Positions 12,619 to 21,753 of a DNA stretch of 44,846 nt are shown piece after piece. The stretch's first letter is position 1. Each line of letters starts with the position of its first letter. The position numbers were made by a program, and so were the translations under genes. The stretch comes from a virus. Location: IMG/VR virus record IMGVR_UViG_3300030102_003835, positions 1 through 44,846 of that record. One strand, written 5' to 3'. The notes beneath the pieces were generated by a model. It did not search any database and was not told where the DNA came from. It was given only the letters and a program-made list of their open reading frames with translations.

Positions 12619-12992
12619 TGGCTTTAGGTAACGCAAATTCACAAGCTCAGTCTAGAGGTAAAAACAAACCTGTTATTGTTAAGCGACGCAAAGAAGTTGT
12701 TTTAGGCAAAGGTCTTTTCACTGGAACTATAAATATGACTCCTTTTCCAGATCTTAATAAACCTTTAAATGCGTGTCTTCTTTCTACGCCTGATACTACT
12801 GTTTTTCACAACGCAGCGCCTGGTGGTAATGATTTTGGAGGAATAAGCGTTGGAGATAAAATTTATACAAGACGTAGAGTTAATGATAAATTTACTCTTG
12901 CAGACGGTGCTTACAAAGGCATTAATGATAGAGGAGATAATATCGCTATATCAATACTCAACGGAACTATAGCCGCTTTAAACCGTTGTTAA
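12618..12992 (+). CDS. Putative virion structural protein, 124 aa
   Basis: Starts MALGNANSQAQSRGKNKPVI, a basic N-terminus I recognise from many marine phage structural proteins (MALGNANSxAQxRGKNKPV). A beta-rich body and C-terminal GTIAALNRC follow. Probably a small head-associated protein; the exact position in the virion is unknown. The short 29-bp A/T leader to the next gene carries no terminator. Confidence 0.6.
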   Translation: MALGNANSQAQSRGKNKPVIVKRRKEVVLGKGLFTGTINMTPFPDLNKPLNACLLSTPDTTVFHNAAPGGNDFGGISVGDKIYTRRRVNDKFTLADGAYKGINDRGDNIAISILNGTIAALNRC

Positions 12993-13021
12993 AAAATAAA
13001 TAACTAATTAAATTAAATAAA

Positions 13022-13303
13022 ATGGCAAAAAGAAAAACACCGAAGGTGAAAGACCTTCGACCAGAAAAAATTACTAAAGAACAACTTGGCAAAATGCAAA
13101 ACGTTGTTAGAGCTATCAATGAAGGCCAACAACAGCTTGGTATGCTCGAGTCACAAAAGCACGCACTGCTACACGACGTGATGCAGCTTCAAACAATGAT
13201 TGGCAAAATTCAGCAAGAACTAAAAGAAGAATATGGCAACATCGATATTAACATAAGCGATGGCGCTATTAAATACTTACAAGATGAGCAAGCTGATTCG
13301 TAA
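13022..13303 (+). CDS. Coiled-coil protein, 93 aa
   Basis: The basic start (MAKRKTPKVKDLRPEKITKE) is followed by a long predicted coiled coil with regular Leu/Gln/Ile spacing (residues 22-72: ...GQQQLGMLESQKHALLHDVM and on). A short acidic tail follows. Located just before the second GroES-like gene and terminase. It could be an assembly or packaging accessory, but no family was recognised. Confidence 0.6.
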   Translation: MAKRKTPKVKDLRPEKITKEQLGKMQNVVRAINEGQQQLGMLESQKHALLHDVMQLQTMIGKIQQELKEEYGNIDINISDGAIKYLQDEQADS

Positions 13304-13505
13304 AATAACTATAGGTAAAGATTATAAAATAGATGCTATGCATTATTCTGTAGGCCAAGAAGTTTATGGAGGTCATACTATATGTGATATAATTGAAGAG
13401 AAAGAGAAGTACAGCATTTATATTAAAAAAAATAAAGATGTTATGCCTTGGAAAGACTTTAATAAAAACATGGCGGTGTCTGTTGAGTATAACTTAGAGT
13501 ATTAG
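13284..13505 (+). CDS. Hypothetical protein, 73 aa
   Basis: The ATG at 13284 (MSKLIRKITIGKDYKIDAMH) is preferred over an in-frame one at 13260, because it reduces the overlap with the preceding gene to 20 bases. It reads as a small beta-barrel-like domain: YKIDAMHYSVGQEVYGGHTI, then ICDIIEEKEKYSIYIKK. The TAG at 13503-13505 overlaps the GTG of the next gene. Function unknown. Confidence 0.55.
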   Translation: MSKLIRKITIGKDYKIDAMHYSVGQEVYGGHTICDIIEEKEKYSIYIKKNKDVMPWKDFNKNMAVSVEYNLEY

Positions 13506-14110
13506 TGAAGTCGCCGTATAACTATATAATAAAACCTAAAGGCGAAAGATATAATAACACTGTAAGTGTTGGCGATAAGTCATTAATTACTAACACAGAT
13601 ATATTTGATCACAAGCATGTTAATAGAGAAGCTATAGTTTTATCTACGCCAAAGGCTTTTAATACAGATATAAAAGAAGGTGACACTGTTATTGTTCATC
13701 ACAACGTATTTAGAAGATGGAATGACGCTAGAGGTAAAGAGAGAAACAGTAAAAGCTTTTTTAAAGAAGATCAATACTTTGTGAGTGAAGATCAAATATT
13801 TGCTTACAAGCAAGTAGCAAACTGGAGTAGACTTAAACTGTCGTCTTGGAAACCAATGCAAGGCTTTTGCTTTGTTAAACCTATAAAGTCAACTGACAAA
13901 TTTTCACAAGACGTAGAGAAACCGTTAGTTGGTATAGTTAAATATTCTGATGGATCATACAATGTTGGTGATCTTGTAGGATTTACACCTAACTCAAAAT
14001 ATGAGTTTATTATTGAAAGAGAAAGACTGTATAGAGTTTACTCTAAATTTATTACAATTAAATATGAATATCAAGGAGACGAAGAAGAGTATAATCCAAG
14101 CTGGGCATAA
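13505..14110 (+). CDS. Tandem GroES-fold protein, 201 aa
   Basis: GTG start overlapping the previous stop (TAGTG). Two halves each read as a Cpn10 barrel. Half one (residues 1-100) has YNYIIKPKGERY, EAIVLSTP and DIKEGDTVIVHHNVFRR, resembling VKVGDTVIFHHN-type GroES strands. Half two (about 115-195) has MQGFCFVKPIKS, VGIVKYSD and YNVGDLVGFTPNS, then RLYRVYSKFITIKYEY. Such proteins are annotated as GroES-like in related phages. It could cap the phage or host GroEL for capsid folding, analogous to T4 gp31, or be a structural barrel. No clear mobile loop was identified. Confidence 0.65.
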   Translation: MKSPYNYIIKPKGERYNNTVSVGDKSLITNTDIFDHKHVNREAIVLSTPKAFNTDIKEGDTVIVHHNVFRRWNDARGKERNSKSFFKEDQYFVSEDQIFAYKQVANWSRLKLSSWKPMQGFCFVKPIKSTDKFSQDVEKPLVGIVKYSDGSYNVGDLVGFTPNSKYEFIIERERLYRVYSKFITIKYEYQGDEEEYNPSWA

Positions 14111-14273
14111 AGCTGTTGAAGAACTAATAAAAGTAGCTCAAGAACAGATTATTACTCACAGCGAAGATGATGTTTCTGCTGACAGATTAAAAAACGCTGC
14201 AGCTACTAAAAAGTTAGCTATATTCGATGCTTTTGAAATACTTAATCGTATACAAGAAGAAGAGAAGATCTAA
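14064..14273 (+). CDS. Probable small terminase subunit, 69 aa
   Basis: ATG at 14064 (MNIKETKKSIIQAGHKAVEE) overlaps the preceding gene by 47 bases, with no later start codon in frame that keeps the conserved helices. The product is all-helical; the segment RLKNAAATKKLAIFDAFEIL is one I have seen repeatedly directly ahead of large terminases in marine phages. Small size and position support a DNA-recognition packaging subunit. Direct sequence evidence for TerS is weak. Confidence 0.45.
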   Translation: MNIKETKKSIIQAGHKAVEELIKVAQEQIITHSEDDVSADRLKNAAATKKLAIFDAFEILNRIQEEEKI

Positions 14274-14276
14274 GTA

Positions 14277-16493
14277 ATGTACGAACAAACACTATATAAA
14301 ATTGTTGAACCGGTTAAGAAGACTACTATAAGTCGACTTAACAAAAAACGTCTATGGAAATATGGATATGATAAAGAAAACGATATTGTCATTATTAGCA
14401 AAACTGGAAAAATTGGACAAGTGGTGGAGATTCAAGGTTTGCGAATTGGGTTGCCGGCTGAACCGACACGAGTGCATATGTTTGACAAAAACAAATGGCA
14501 AAAAGTAGAATACCCTAAAGAGTTAAGCAAGCTAAAAAATATATTTGACTGGAGGTCGTACCCTGAAGAAGCAAAAGAACAGTGGTACGATTATATAGAC
14601 GAAGAGTTTAAGCGTCGTGATGAAGGCTTTTGGTTTTATAATAACAATAAGCCTACGTATATAACAGGTAGTCACTATATGTATTTGCAATGGAGTAAAA
14701 TTGATGTTGGCGCTCCAGATTTTAGAGAAGCTAACAGACTGTTCTTTATATTTTGGGAAGCTTGTAAAGCTGATAGTAGATGCTACGGTATGTGTTATTT
14801 AAAAAACAGACGTAGTGGTTTTTCATTTATGAGCTCAGCTGAAACTGTTAACTTAGCCACAATATCGAGTGATGCTAGATATGGAATACTATCTAAAAGT
14901 GGTGCTGATGCTAAAAAAATGTTTACCGATAAAGTGGTGCCAATATCTGTTAACTATCCGTTTTTCTTTAAACCGATACAAGACGGTATGGACAGACCTA
15001 AAAGTGAACTTGCTTATAGAGTTCCTGCAAGTAAGTTTACGCGTAAAAAAATTACTGCAAACGAAAAGCAGGAAGAGCTGGTTGGACTTGACACTACTAT
15101 TGATTGGAAAAACACTGGTGACAACAGCTATGACGGTGAAAAGCTTAACTTGCTAGTTCACGATGAAAGTGGTAAGTGGGAAAGACCTGATAATATTCTA
15201 AACAACTGGCGAGTAACTAAAACTTGTTTAAGGCTAGGTGCTCGTATAGTTGGCAAGTGCATGATGGGTTCTACAAGTAACTCGTTAGACAAAGGCGGTG
15301 ATAACTTTAAAAAACTATACAATGACTCAGACGTCACAAGTAGAAATAGAAATGGACAAACAAAGTCTGGCTTATATTCTTTGTTTATGCCAATGGAATG
15401 GAACTTTGAAGGATTTATTGACGAATACGGACAACCTACATTTAATAACCCTAGCGATGATGTATACGGACCACACGGTGAATTGATAGATCAAGGGGTT
15501 ATTGATCATTGGGAAAATGAAGTTGAAGGATTAAAGTCAGATCAAGATGCGTTAAACGAGTTTTATAGGCAGTTTCCAAGAACTGAAGAACATGCATTTA
15601 GAGATGAGACAAAAAATAGTATATTTAATTTAGTTAAGATATACGAACAAATAGATTACAACGAAGGAATAACTAGCTCTGCAGTTATTAACACTGGTAA
15701 TTTTCAGTGGGCTAACGGAGTTAAAGATACCCATGTAATATTCCACCCAAACCCACAAGGTAGATTTAAAATATCTTGGACACCTCAGCCACACCTACAG
15801 AACAAAGTTATAATTAAGAACGGAATAAAATATCCTGGAAATGAGCATATGGGCGCTTTTGGCTGCGATAGTTATGATATTAGCGGTACTGTTGATGGTC
15901 GAGGATCCAACGGATCTCTTCATGGATTAACAAAGTTTTCAATGGAAGATGCTCCTGCTAACGCTTTTTTTCTAGAATATATAGCTAGACCACAAACAGC
16001 TGAAATGTTTTTTGAAGATGTATTAATGGCGCTAGTATTTTATGGTATGCCTTTGCTTGCAGAGAACAACAAACCAAGATTACTATATTATTTGAGACGT
16101 AGAGGTTATAGAGGATTTAGTATGAATAGACCTGACAAAGTTTGGAATAAATTATCTGTTGCTGAAAAAGAAGTAGGTGGTATACCTAACTCTAGCGAAG
16201 ATATAAAACAAGCTCATGCTGCTGCTATTGAGATGTATATCAACGATCATGTTGGCCACATAGAAAATGGTAGATATGGTTCGATGTATTTTAATGACAC
16301 GTTGAACGATTGGGCTAAGTTTGATATAAATAAAAGAACTAAGTTTGATGCATCTATAAGTTCTGGTTTAGCTATAATGGCTTGCAACAGACATTTATAC
16401 GCGCCAAACGCTAAAATAGAAAGACCAAAAGTAAACATAAATATTGCTAGATATAAAAACGATGGTTATTCATCGACAATAATTAAAAATTAA
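14277..16493 (+). CDS. Terminase large subunit (TerL), 738 aa
   Basis: Packaging motor ATPase and headful or end-generating nuclease. A deviant Walker A, K176-N-R-R-S-G-F-S183, follows a hydrophobic strand (CYGMCYL); Walker B is LLVHDE with D296 and catalytic E297; the nuclease domain begins at GAFGCDSYD with D531 in an RNase H-like position. Stretches such as WKNTGDNSYDGEKL and NNWRVTKTCLRLG are typical of crAss-like and marine Bacteroidetes phage terminases. Longer than many TerL proteins (450-650 aa) because of an N-terminal extension of about 100 residues. Portal follows after 2 bp. Confidence 0.9.
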   Translation: MYEQTLYKIVEPVKKTTISRLNKKRLWKYGYDKENDIVIISKTGKIGQVVEIQGLRIGLPAEPTRVHMFDKNKWQKVEYPKELSKLKNIFDWRSYPEEAKEQWYDYIDEEFKRRDEGFWFYNNNKPTYITGSHYMYLQWSKIDVGAPDFREANRLFFIFWEACKADSRCYGMCYLKNRRSGFSFMSSAETVNLATISSDARYGILSKSGADAKKMFTDKVVPISVNYPFFFKPIQDGMDRPKSELAYRVPASKFTRKKITANEKQEELVGLDTTIDWKNTGDNSYDGEKLNLLVHDESGKWERPDNILNNWRVTKTCLRLGARIVGKCMMGSTSNSLDKGGDNFKKLYNDSDVTSRNRNGQTKSGLYSLFMPMEWNFEGFIDEYGQPTFNNPSDDVYGPHGELIDQGVIDHWENEVEGLKSDQDALNEFYRQFPRTEEHAFRDETKNSIFNLVKIYEQIDYNEGITSSAVINTGNFQWANGVKDTHVIFHPNPQGRFKISWTPQPHLQNKVIIKNGIKYPGNEHMGAFGCDSYDISGTVDGRGSNGSLHGLTKFSMEDAPANAFFLEYIARPQTAEMFFEDVLMALVFYGMPLLAENNKPRLLYYLRRRGYRGFSMNRPDKVWNKLSVAEKEVGGIPNSSEDIKQAHAAAIEMYINDHVGHIENGRYGSMYFNDTLNDWAKFDINKRTKFDASISSGLAIMACNRHLYAPNAKIERPKVNINIARYKNDGYSSTIIKN

Positions 16494-16495
16494 AT

Positions 16496-18928
16496 ATGGC
16501 TGAATCAGTATATAAAAATTATTTTCCTAGTCAAGCTGTTAGCGACTTAGAAAAAATACTACCTGAATATGGTTTAAAAATAGCAAAAGCTATAGAAAAA
16601 GAGTGGTTTGAGTCAAACACTATGGGTAACAATTATTCTAGTAGTAGATATTATAATAATAAAAATACATTTCACAAGTTAAGATTATACGCAAGAGGTG
16701 AACAAGGTATACAGAAATATAAAGATGAGCTTTCTGTAAACGGTGATTTATCTTATTTAAATTTAGACTGGAAGCCTGTGCCTATTATACCTAAGTTTGT
16801 TGACATTGTTGTTAACGGTATGAGTGAAAGAGCTTTTGACGTAAAAGCACACTCGCAAGATCCTTACGGCGTACAAAAACGCACTGACTATATGCAACGT
16901 ATGTTAGATGAAATGCGCACAAAAGACTTCAACAAATTTTACAAAGATACTTTCAATGTAGATTTATCTTCAGTTCCAGAAGACAAGTTGCCAGAAACAG
17001 AAGAAGAGCTTGAGTTACATATGCAGCTTACATATAAACAAGCTGTAGAGCTAGCAGAAGAACAAGCTATAAATGTATTGCTTAAAGGTAATAACTACGA
17101 TCTTATAAGAAAAAGAGTTAATTATGATTTAACTGTGCTAGGTATAGGCGCTGTTAAAACAAGCTTTAATAGATCTGAAGGTGTAGTTGTAGAGTATGTT
17201 GATCCAGCCGACTTAGTATATTCGTACACAGACTCACCATATTTTGAAGATATATACTATGTTGGCGAAGTAAAAGATGTACCTATCAATGAACTTGTAA
17301 AGCAGTTTCCAGATCTACAAGAAGATGAAATAAAAAAAATACTAAATTCTAATAATCAAACATCAGGTAGATACTCGAGAAAATACTCTTACGGTAGAGA
17401 AACTGATAACAATAAAGTACAAGTTTTATATTTTAACTACAAGACATACATGAACAATGTATACAAGGTTAAAGAGACTGCTACTGGCGCTATGAAAGTT
17501 ATAGAAAAAGATGATACTTTTAATCCACCAACAGAAGCGCAGGTTAACTTTGCAAAATTACAAAAAACAGTAGAGTGTTTGTTTGAAGGTGCATTTATAG
17601 TTGGAACTGACATGCTTATACAATGGCAGAAAGTTGATAACATGATGAGGCCTAAAAGTGATTTTAATAAAGTAAAAATGAATTACTCTATTGTGGCGCC
17701 TCGTATGTATAACGGTCGTATAGAAAGTTTAGTTAGTCGTATTACAGGCTTTGCTGACATGATACAACTTACACACTTAAAGCTACAGCAAGTTATGTCA
17801 AGACTTATACCTGATGGTATTTATCTTGATGCTGACGGTTTAGCTGAAATAGATTTAGGTAACGGCACAAATTATAATCCACAAGAAGCTTTAAATATGT
17901 TCTTCCAAACAGGTAGTGTTATTGGTAGATCAATGAACGAGCTAGGCGAAGGTAATCCAGGCCGTGTGCCAATACAAGAAATACAAAGCGGTAATGGTGG
18001 GGCTAAAATGCAAAGTTTAATAGGCACGTACAACTATTATTTACAAATGATTAGAGATACTACCGGGCTTAACGAAGCGCGTGACGGTAGTACTCCAGCA
18101 AAAGATGCTTTAGTTGGTGTACAAAAACTAGCGGCTGCAAATAGTAATACAGCAACAAGACATATACTGCAGGCTGGATTATTTTTAACTAAGTCTGTAG
18201 CTGAAAGTTTATCACTTAGAATATCTGATATAATAGAGTACTCGCCTACAAAAGATGCGTTTATTCAAGCTATAGGAGCTCATAACGTTGGCACATTAGA
18301 AGAAATGGCTAGTTTGCACTTGTATGACTTTGGCATATTTATAGAGCTTGCGCCAGATGAAGAAGAAAAACAATTACTTGAAAACAATATACAGCAAGCG
18401 TTACAGCAAAATAGTATAGATTTGTCTGACGCTATAGACTTGCGTGAAATTAAAAATGTTAGACTTGCTAATCAAATGCTAAAGATTAGACGTAAGAAAA
18501 AACTTGATGACGATCAAAAGCGTCAACAAGAAAATATAAAGGCTCAGTCTGAAGCTAACGCACAAGCGCAGCAAGTTGCTGCTCAAGCAGAAGTACAGAA
18601 GCAACAAGCTATGACGCAAATGAACGCGCAGCTTGAACAAATAAAAGCTAAGACACAAATAATAACGCATGAAGCTAATGTTAAAAAAGAACTTATGGAC
18701 CATGAGTTTGAAATTAACATGCGATTAAAGCAAATGGACTTACAGTCTATTAGCAATAAAGAAAAAGAAAAAGAAGATCGTAAAGATGAAAGAACTAGAA
18801 TACAAGCTAGTCAGCAAAGCGAGCTTATAGACCAAAGAAAAACAGGCGCACCACCTAAAAAGTTTGAGTCATCAGGTAATGATATACTTGGAGGTGGCAT
18901 GGGACTAGGTGGTTTTGACCCTAGATAA
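16496..18928 (+). CDS. Portal protein, 810 aa
   Basis: The dodecameric ring at the packaging vertex. The N-terminal region has KLRLYARGEQ, SYLNLDWKPVPIIPKFVDI and VVNGMSERAFDVKA, a signature I associate with portals of crAss-like phages. The middle contains the clip/stem region, and residues about 665-780 form a Gln/Ala/Lys-rich coiled coil that is unusual for small portals but common in this large type. Length (about 800 aa) fits that family. Position directly after TerL and before scaffold supports the call. Confidence 0.88.
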   Translation: MAESVYKNYFPSQAVSDLEKILPEYGLKIAKAIEKEWFESNTMGNNYSSSRYYNNKNTFHKLRLYARGEQGIQKYKDELSVNGDLSYLNLDWKPVPIIPKFVDIVVNGMSERAFDVKAHSQDPYGVQKRTDYMQRMLDEMRTKDFNKFYKDTFNVDLSSVPEDKLPETEEELELHMQLTYKQAVELAEEQAINVLLKGNNYDLIRKRVNYDLTVLGIGAVKTSFNRSEGVVVEYVDPADLVYSYTDSPYFEDIYYVGEVKDVPINELVKQFPDLQEDEIKKILNSNNQTSGRYSRKYSYGRETDNNKVQVLYFNYKTYMNNVYKVKETATGAMKVIEKDDTFNPPTEAQVNFAKLQKTVECLFEGAFIVGTDMLIQWQKVDNMMRPKSDFNKVKMNYSIVAPRMYNGRIESLVSRITGFADMIQLTHLKLQQVMSRLIPDGIYLDADGLAEIDLGNGTNYNPQEALNMFFQTGSVIGRSMNELGEGNPGRVPIQEIQSGNGGAKMQSLIGTYNYYLQMIRDTTGLNEARDGSTPAKDALVGVQKLAAANSNTATRHILQAGLFLTKSVAESLSLRISDIIEYSPTKDAFIQAIGAHNVGTLEEMASLHLYDFGIFIELAPDEEEKQLLENNIQQALQQNSIDLSDAIDLREIKNVRLANQMLKIRRKKKLDDDQKRQQENIKAQSEANAQAQQVAAQAEVQKQQAMTQMNAQLEQIKAKTQIITHEANVKKELMDHEFEINMRLKQMDLQSISNKEKEKEDRKDERTRIQASQQSELIDQRKTGAPPKKFESSGNDILGGGMGLGGFDPR

Positions 18929-18950
18929 CTATTAACTTATATTATATATT

Positions 18951-20135
18951 ATGGAAGAAAACGAAAACATTGAAGAAGTTCAAGGCGTAGAGCCTAATGA
19001 AGAACAAGTGGAACAACCGCAAGAAGAGCAGCCACAAGAAGAAGTAGTAGAACAAGAGTCGCCAGTGTCTTATAGAGAAGACGGTACTATTGTTCTTGAT
19101 ATGAACAAAATAAACGAATTAGAAAATGCCGTTCAGGAGCAAAACACAGATGAGATACCTGTTCGCGACGAATCCGGAGTTAGCGAAGAAGTACGCGAAG
19201 AAAACGTCGAAGCAACAAATGAAGAAGTTGCCGAACAAAGTGTCCAAGAAGAAGTAAGTAACACTGTTGATGCAGCTAACGCAGCTATAGATAAAGCTGA
19301 AGCTACTGGTCAGGCATTACCAGAAAATATACAAAAGCTAGTTGACTTTGTGAACGATACTGGCGGAAGCGTAGAAGATTATGTTAGATTAAACCGTAAC
19401 TATGAAGAAATGGATAATTTAACAGCGCTTGACGAATATTATAGAACAACTAAGCCTCACTTAGACGCTGAGGAACGACAATTTCTTATGGAAGAAAACT
19501 TTAAGTTTGACGAAGAAGTTGACGAAGAAAGAGAAATACGTAGAAAGAAAATAGCCTTAAAAGAGCAGGTTGCAGAGGCTAAAGCCTATTTAGACGGGCA
19601 AAAGTCTAAGTATTATGACGAGATTAAAGCAGGGTCAAATCTTACTGCCGAGCAGCAAGAGGCGATACAGTTCTTTAATCAATATAACGAAGACGTGGAA
19701 GCACAGGAGCAATTAGCAAAAGAACGTTCTGATTATTTTATCAACAAAACTAATCAAGTTTTAAACGACAATTTCAAAGGTTTTGAATACAATGTCGATG
19801 GTAAAAAATTAAATGTTAAAGTACCTAATCCAAGTGAAGTTGCGAGAAAACAAAGTGACATTAATAATTTTATCAATAAGTTTTTAAACAAAGATAATAC
19901 TATTAAAGACATTGAAGGTTATCACAAAGCTTTATATGCTGCTATGAATCCAGACGTTATCGCTAGACACTTTTACGAACAAGGTAAAGCTGACGCTATA
20001 CAAGATTCTGTTGCTAATGCAAAAAATGTAAATATGGATGCTAGACAGTCTTTTAGTAATGAAAGCACAGGTGGAATTAAAGTAAGAGTATTAGGTGATG
20101 ATACGCCTTCGTTTAAATTTAAAAAAAGAAACTAA
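18951..20135 (+). CDS. Probable scaffolding protein, 394 aa
   Basis: The N-terminal 130 residues are extremely Glu/Gln-rich and low-complexity (EEQVEQPQEEQPQEEVVEQ). The middle is helical and charged (RRKKIALKEQVAEAKAYLDG) and the C-terminus is short and basic (SFKFKKRN). An acidic coiled protein with a basic capsid-binding tail located between portal and major capsid gene is the classical scaffold arrangement. No protease domain is visible, so the scaffold is either recycled whole or processed by another protein. Confidence 0.75.
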   Translation: MEENENIEEVQGVEPNEEQVEQPQEEQPQEEVVEQESPVSYREDGTIVLDMNKINELENAVQEQNTDEIPVRDESGVSEEVREENVEATNEEVAEQSVQEEVSNTVDAANAAIDKAEATGQALPENIQKLVDFVNDTGGSVEDYVRLNRNYEEMDNLTALDEYYRTTKPHLDAEERQFLMEENFKFDEEVDEEREIRRKKIALKEQVAEAKAYLDGQKSKYYDEIKAGSNLTAEQQEAIQFFNQYNEDVEAQEQLAKERSDYFINKTNQVLNDNFKGFEYNVDGKKLNVKVPNPSEVARKQSDINNFINKFLNKDNTIKDIEGYHKALYAAMNPDVIARHFYEQGKADAIQDSVANAKNVNMDARQSFSNESTGGIKVRVLGDDTPSFKFKKRN

Positions 20136-20163
20136 TTATTAACCCATTTAAAACAAATTAAAA

Positions 20164-21687
20164 ATGGCAATTTCAAATCCCGGTGGTTTGTTAAACAGCG
20201 TTCCAGCTCCTATGAAGCAAGCGCTAGCTACAAACTACTTAGACTTTACTGCGTCTGGCACAAACTGGTCGCAACAATACCTGCCCGATCTAATGGAAAA
20301 AGAAGCTGAAGTATTTGGTCCTCGTACCATTTCAGGTTTTTTATCTAAAATCGGAGCGGAAGAGGCTATGACTTCTGATCAAGTTATTTGGTCTGAGCAA
20401 GGTAGATTACACTTATCTTACAAAGGTAAAGTATCAAGCGCTACAGGTGGTCTTAACTCAAGTTCACAGCTTACAATTCAGTCTGATATTGACGGAGCTG
20501 ATTCTGATAACGCAGGTATCTCTAACAGTCATACTGGAGAGGTAAGACATGGTATTAGAGTTAATGACACTATTATTATTGCTGACGCTACTAATAACGT
20601 TGTTAAAGCTGTAGTAACAAAAGTAGCTACAGACGTTATTGACGTTTCACCTTACAAAGCTGACACTTTATCTACTACTGGTAATCAAGAAACTACTATT
20701 TTAGTTTACGGTTCTGAGTTTGGCAAAGGTGTTTCTTACAATGCTGCGGCTGGAGATGCTACTGCTGAAGGAAGAGGTGCTAACGAGCCAAGATTTCAAA
20801 CTTTCACTAACAAGCCTATCATTATGAAAGACTACTACGAAGTATCAGGATCTGATACATCTCGTATTGGTTGGGTTGAGATTACTGGTGAAGAAGGACA
20901 GTCTGGTTACTTATGGTACTTAAAAGCTGAATCTGACACAAGAGCTCGTTTCAATGATTACTTAGAAATGTCTATGCTTGAGTCTGAAAAATCAGCTGCA
21001 GATGGTTCAAACACTTTACTTGATGCTAACGATCAAGTTATTGCTGGTGGAGCTACTCAGTACGGTACTGAAGGTTTATTTGCTGCTATTGAATCAAGAG
21101 GTAATGTTACTACTGGTGTTACTGGTGTTAACGCTGCTAGTGATTTAGCTGAGTTTGACGCAATACTTGCTGAGTTTGACTCTCAAGGTGCTATTGAAGA
21201 AAACATGTTATTCGTTAACCGTGCTACATCTTTAGCGTTTGACGATATGTTAGCTTCTATGAACTCTTACGGTGCTGGTGGTACATCTTACGGTGTATTT
21301 GAGAACGACGAAGATATGGCTTTAAATTTAGGTTTCTCTGGATTCAGAAGAGGTTCTTATGACTTCTATAAGTCTGATTTCCGTTACTTAAACGATAAAG
21401 CTACTCGTGGTGGTATTAACGACGCGGCTGGTGCTAACGCTATCCGTGGAGTCATTATTCCCGCTGGTACTTCAACTGTATACGATCAGCAATTAGGAAA
21501 GAACCTTAAGCGTCCTTTCTTACACGTTCGATACAGAGCTTCTCAAACAGATGATCGTAGAATGAAAACTTGGACTACTGGTTCAGTTGGAGCTGCTACG
21601 TCTGCTTTAGATGCAATGCAAATTCACTTCTTATCTGAAAGATGTTTAGTTACTCAAGGTGCTAACAACTTTATGTTAATGAAGTAA
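20164..21687 (+). CDS. Major capsid protein, 507 aa
   Basis: Expected HK97-fold shell protein. The N-terminal segment MAISNPGGLLNSVPAPMKQA is followed by a helix/arm and FGPRTISGFLSKIGAEEAM; the length of about 500 aa matches crAss-like capsid proteins. Support comes from position after scaffold and the strong terminator directly downstream. Its leader shares a 15-base string with the leader of the gene before groEL. Codons are more uniform (many GGT, TCT and GCT) than in neighbours, fitting high expression. Confidence 0.85.
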   Translation: MAISNPGGLLNSVPAPMKQALATNYLDFTASGTNWSQQYLPDLMEKEAEVFGPRTISGFLSKIGAEEAMTSDQVIWSEQGRLHLSYKGKVSSATGGLNSSSQLTIQSDIDGADSDNAGISNSHTGEVRHGIRVNDTIIIADATNNVVKAVVTKVATDVIDVSPYKADTLSTTGNQETTILVYGSEFGKGVSYNAAAGDATAEGRGANEPRFQTFTNKPIIMKDYYEVSGSDTSRIGWVEITGEEGQSGYLWYLKAESDTRARFNDYLEMSMLESEKSAADGSNTLLDANDQVIAGGATQYGTEGLFAAIESRGNVTTGVTGVNAASDLAEFDAILAEFDSQGAIEENMLFVNRATSLAFDDMLASMNSYGAGGTSYGVFENDEDMALNLGFSGFRRGSYDFYKSDFRYLNDKATRGGINDAAGANAIRGVIIPAGTSTVYDQQLGKNLKRPFLHVRYRASQTDDRRMKTWTTGSVGAATSALDAMQIHFLSERCLVTQGANNFMLMK

Positions 21688-21696
21688 ATCACTTTT

Positions 21697-21731
21697 AAGC
21701 TACCCTGCCTTCGGGTGGGGTAGTTTTTTAT
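21697..21731 (+). terminator. Strong intrinsic terminator after the capsid gene
   Basis: A 10-bp stem, 21700-21709 (CTACCCTGCC) with 21714-21723 (GGTGGGGTAG), with two G-U pairs, closed by a TTCG (UUCG) tetraloop; flanking AAG/TTT pairs extend it. T6 and a second T-rich run follow. Placed ten bases after the capsid stop, it should end or reduce transcription and protect the capsid mRNA 3' end. Confidence 0.92.
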
Positions 21732-21753
21732 TAATTTTTTATTATATTATATT

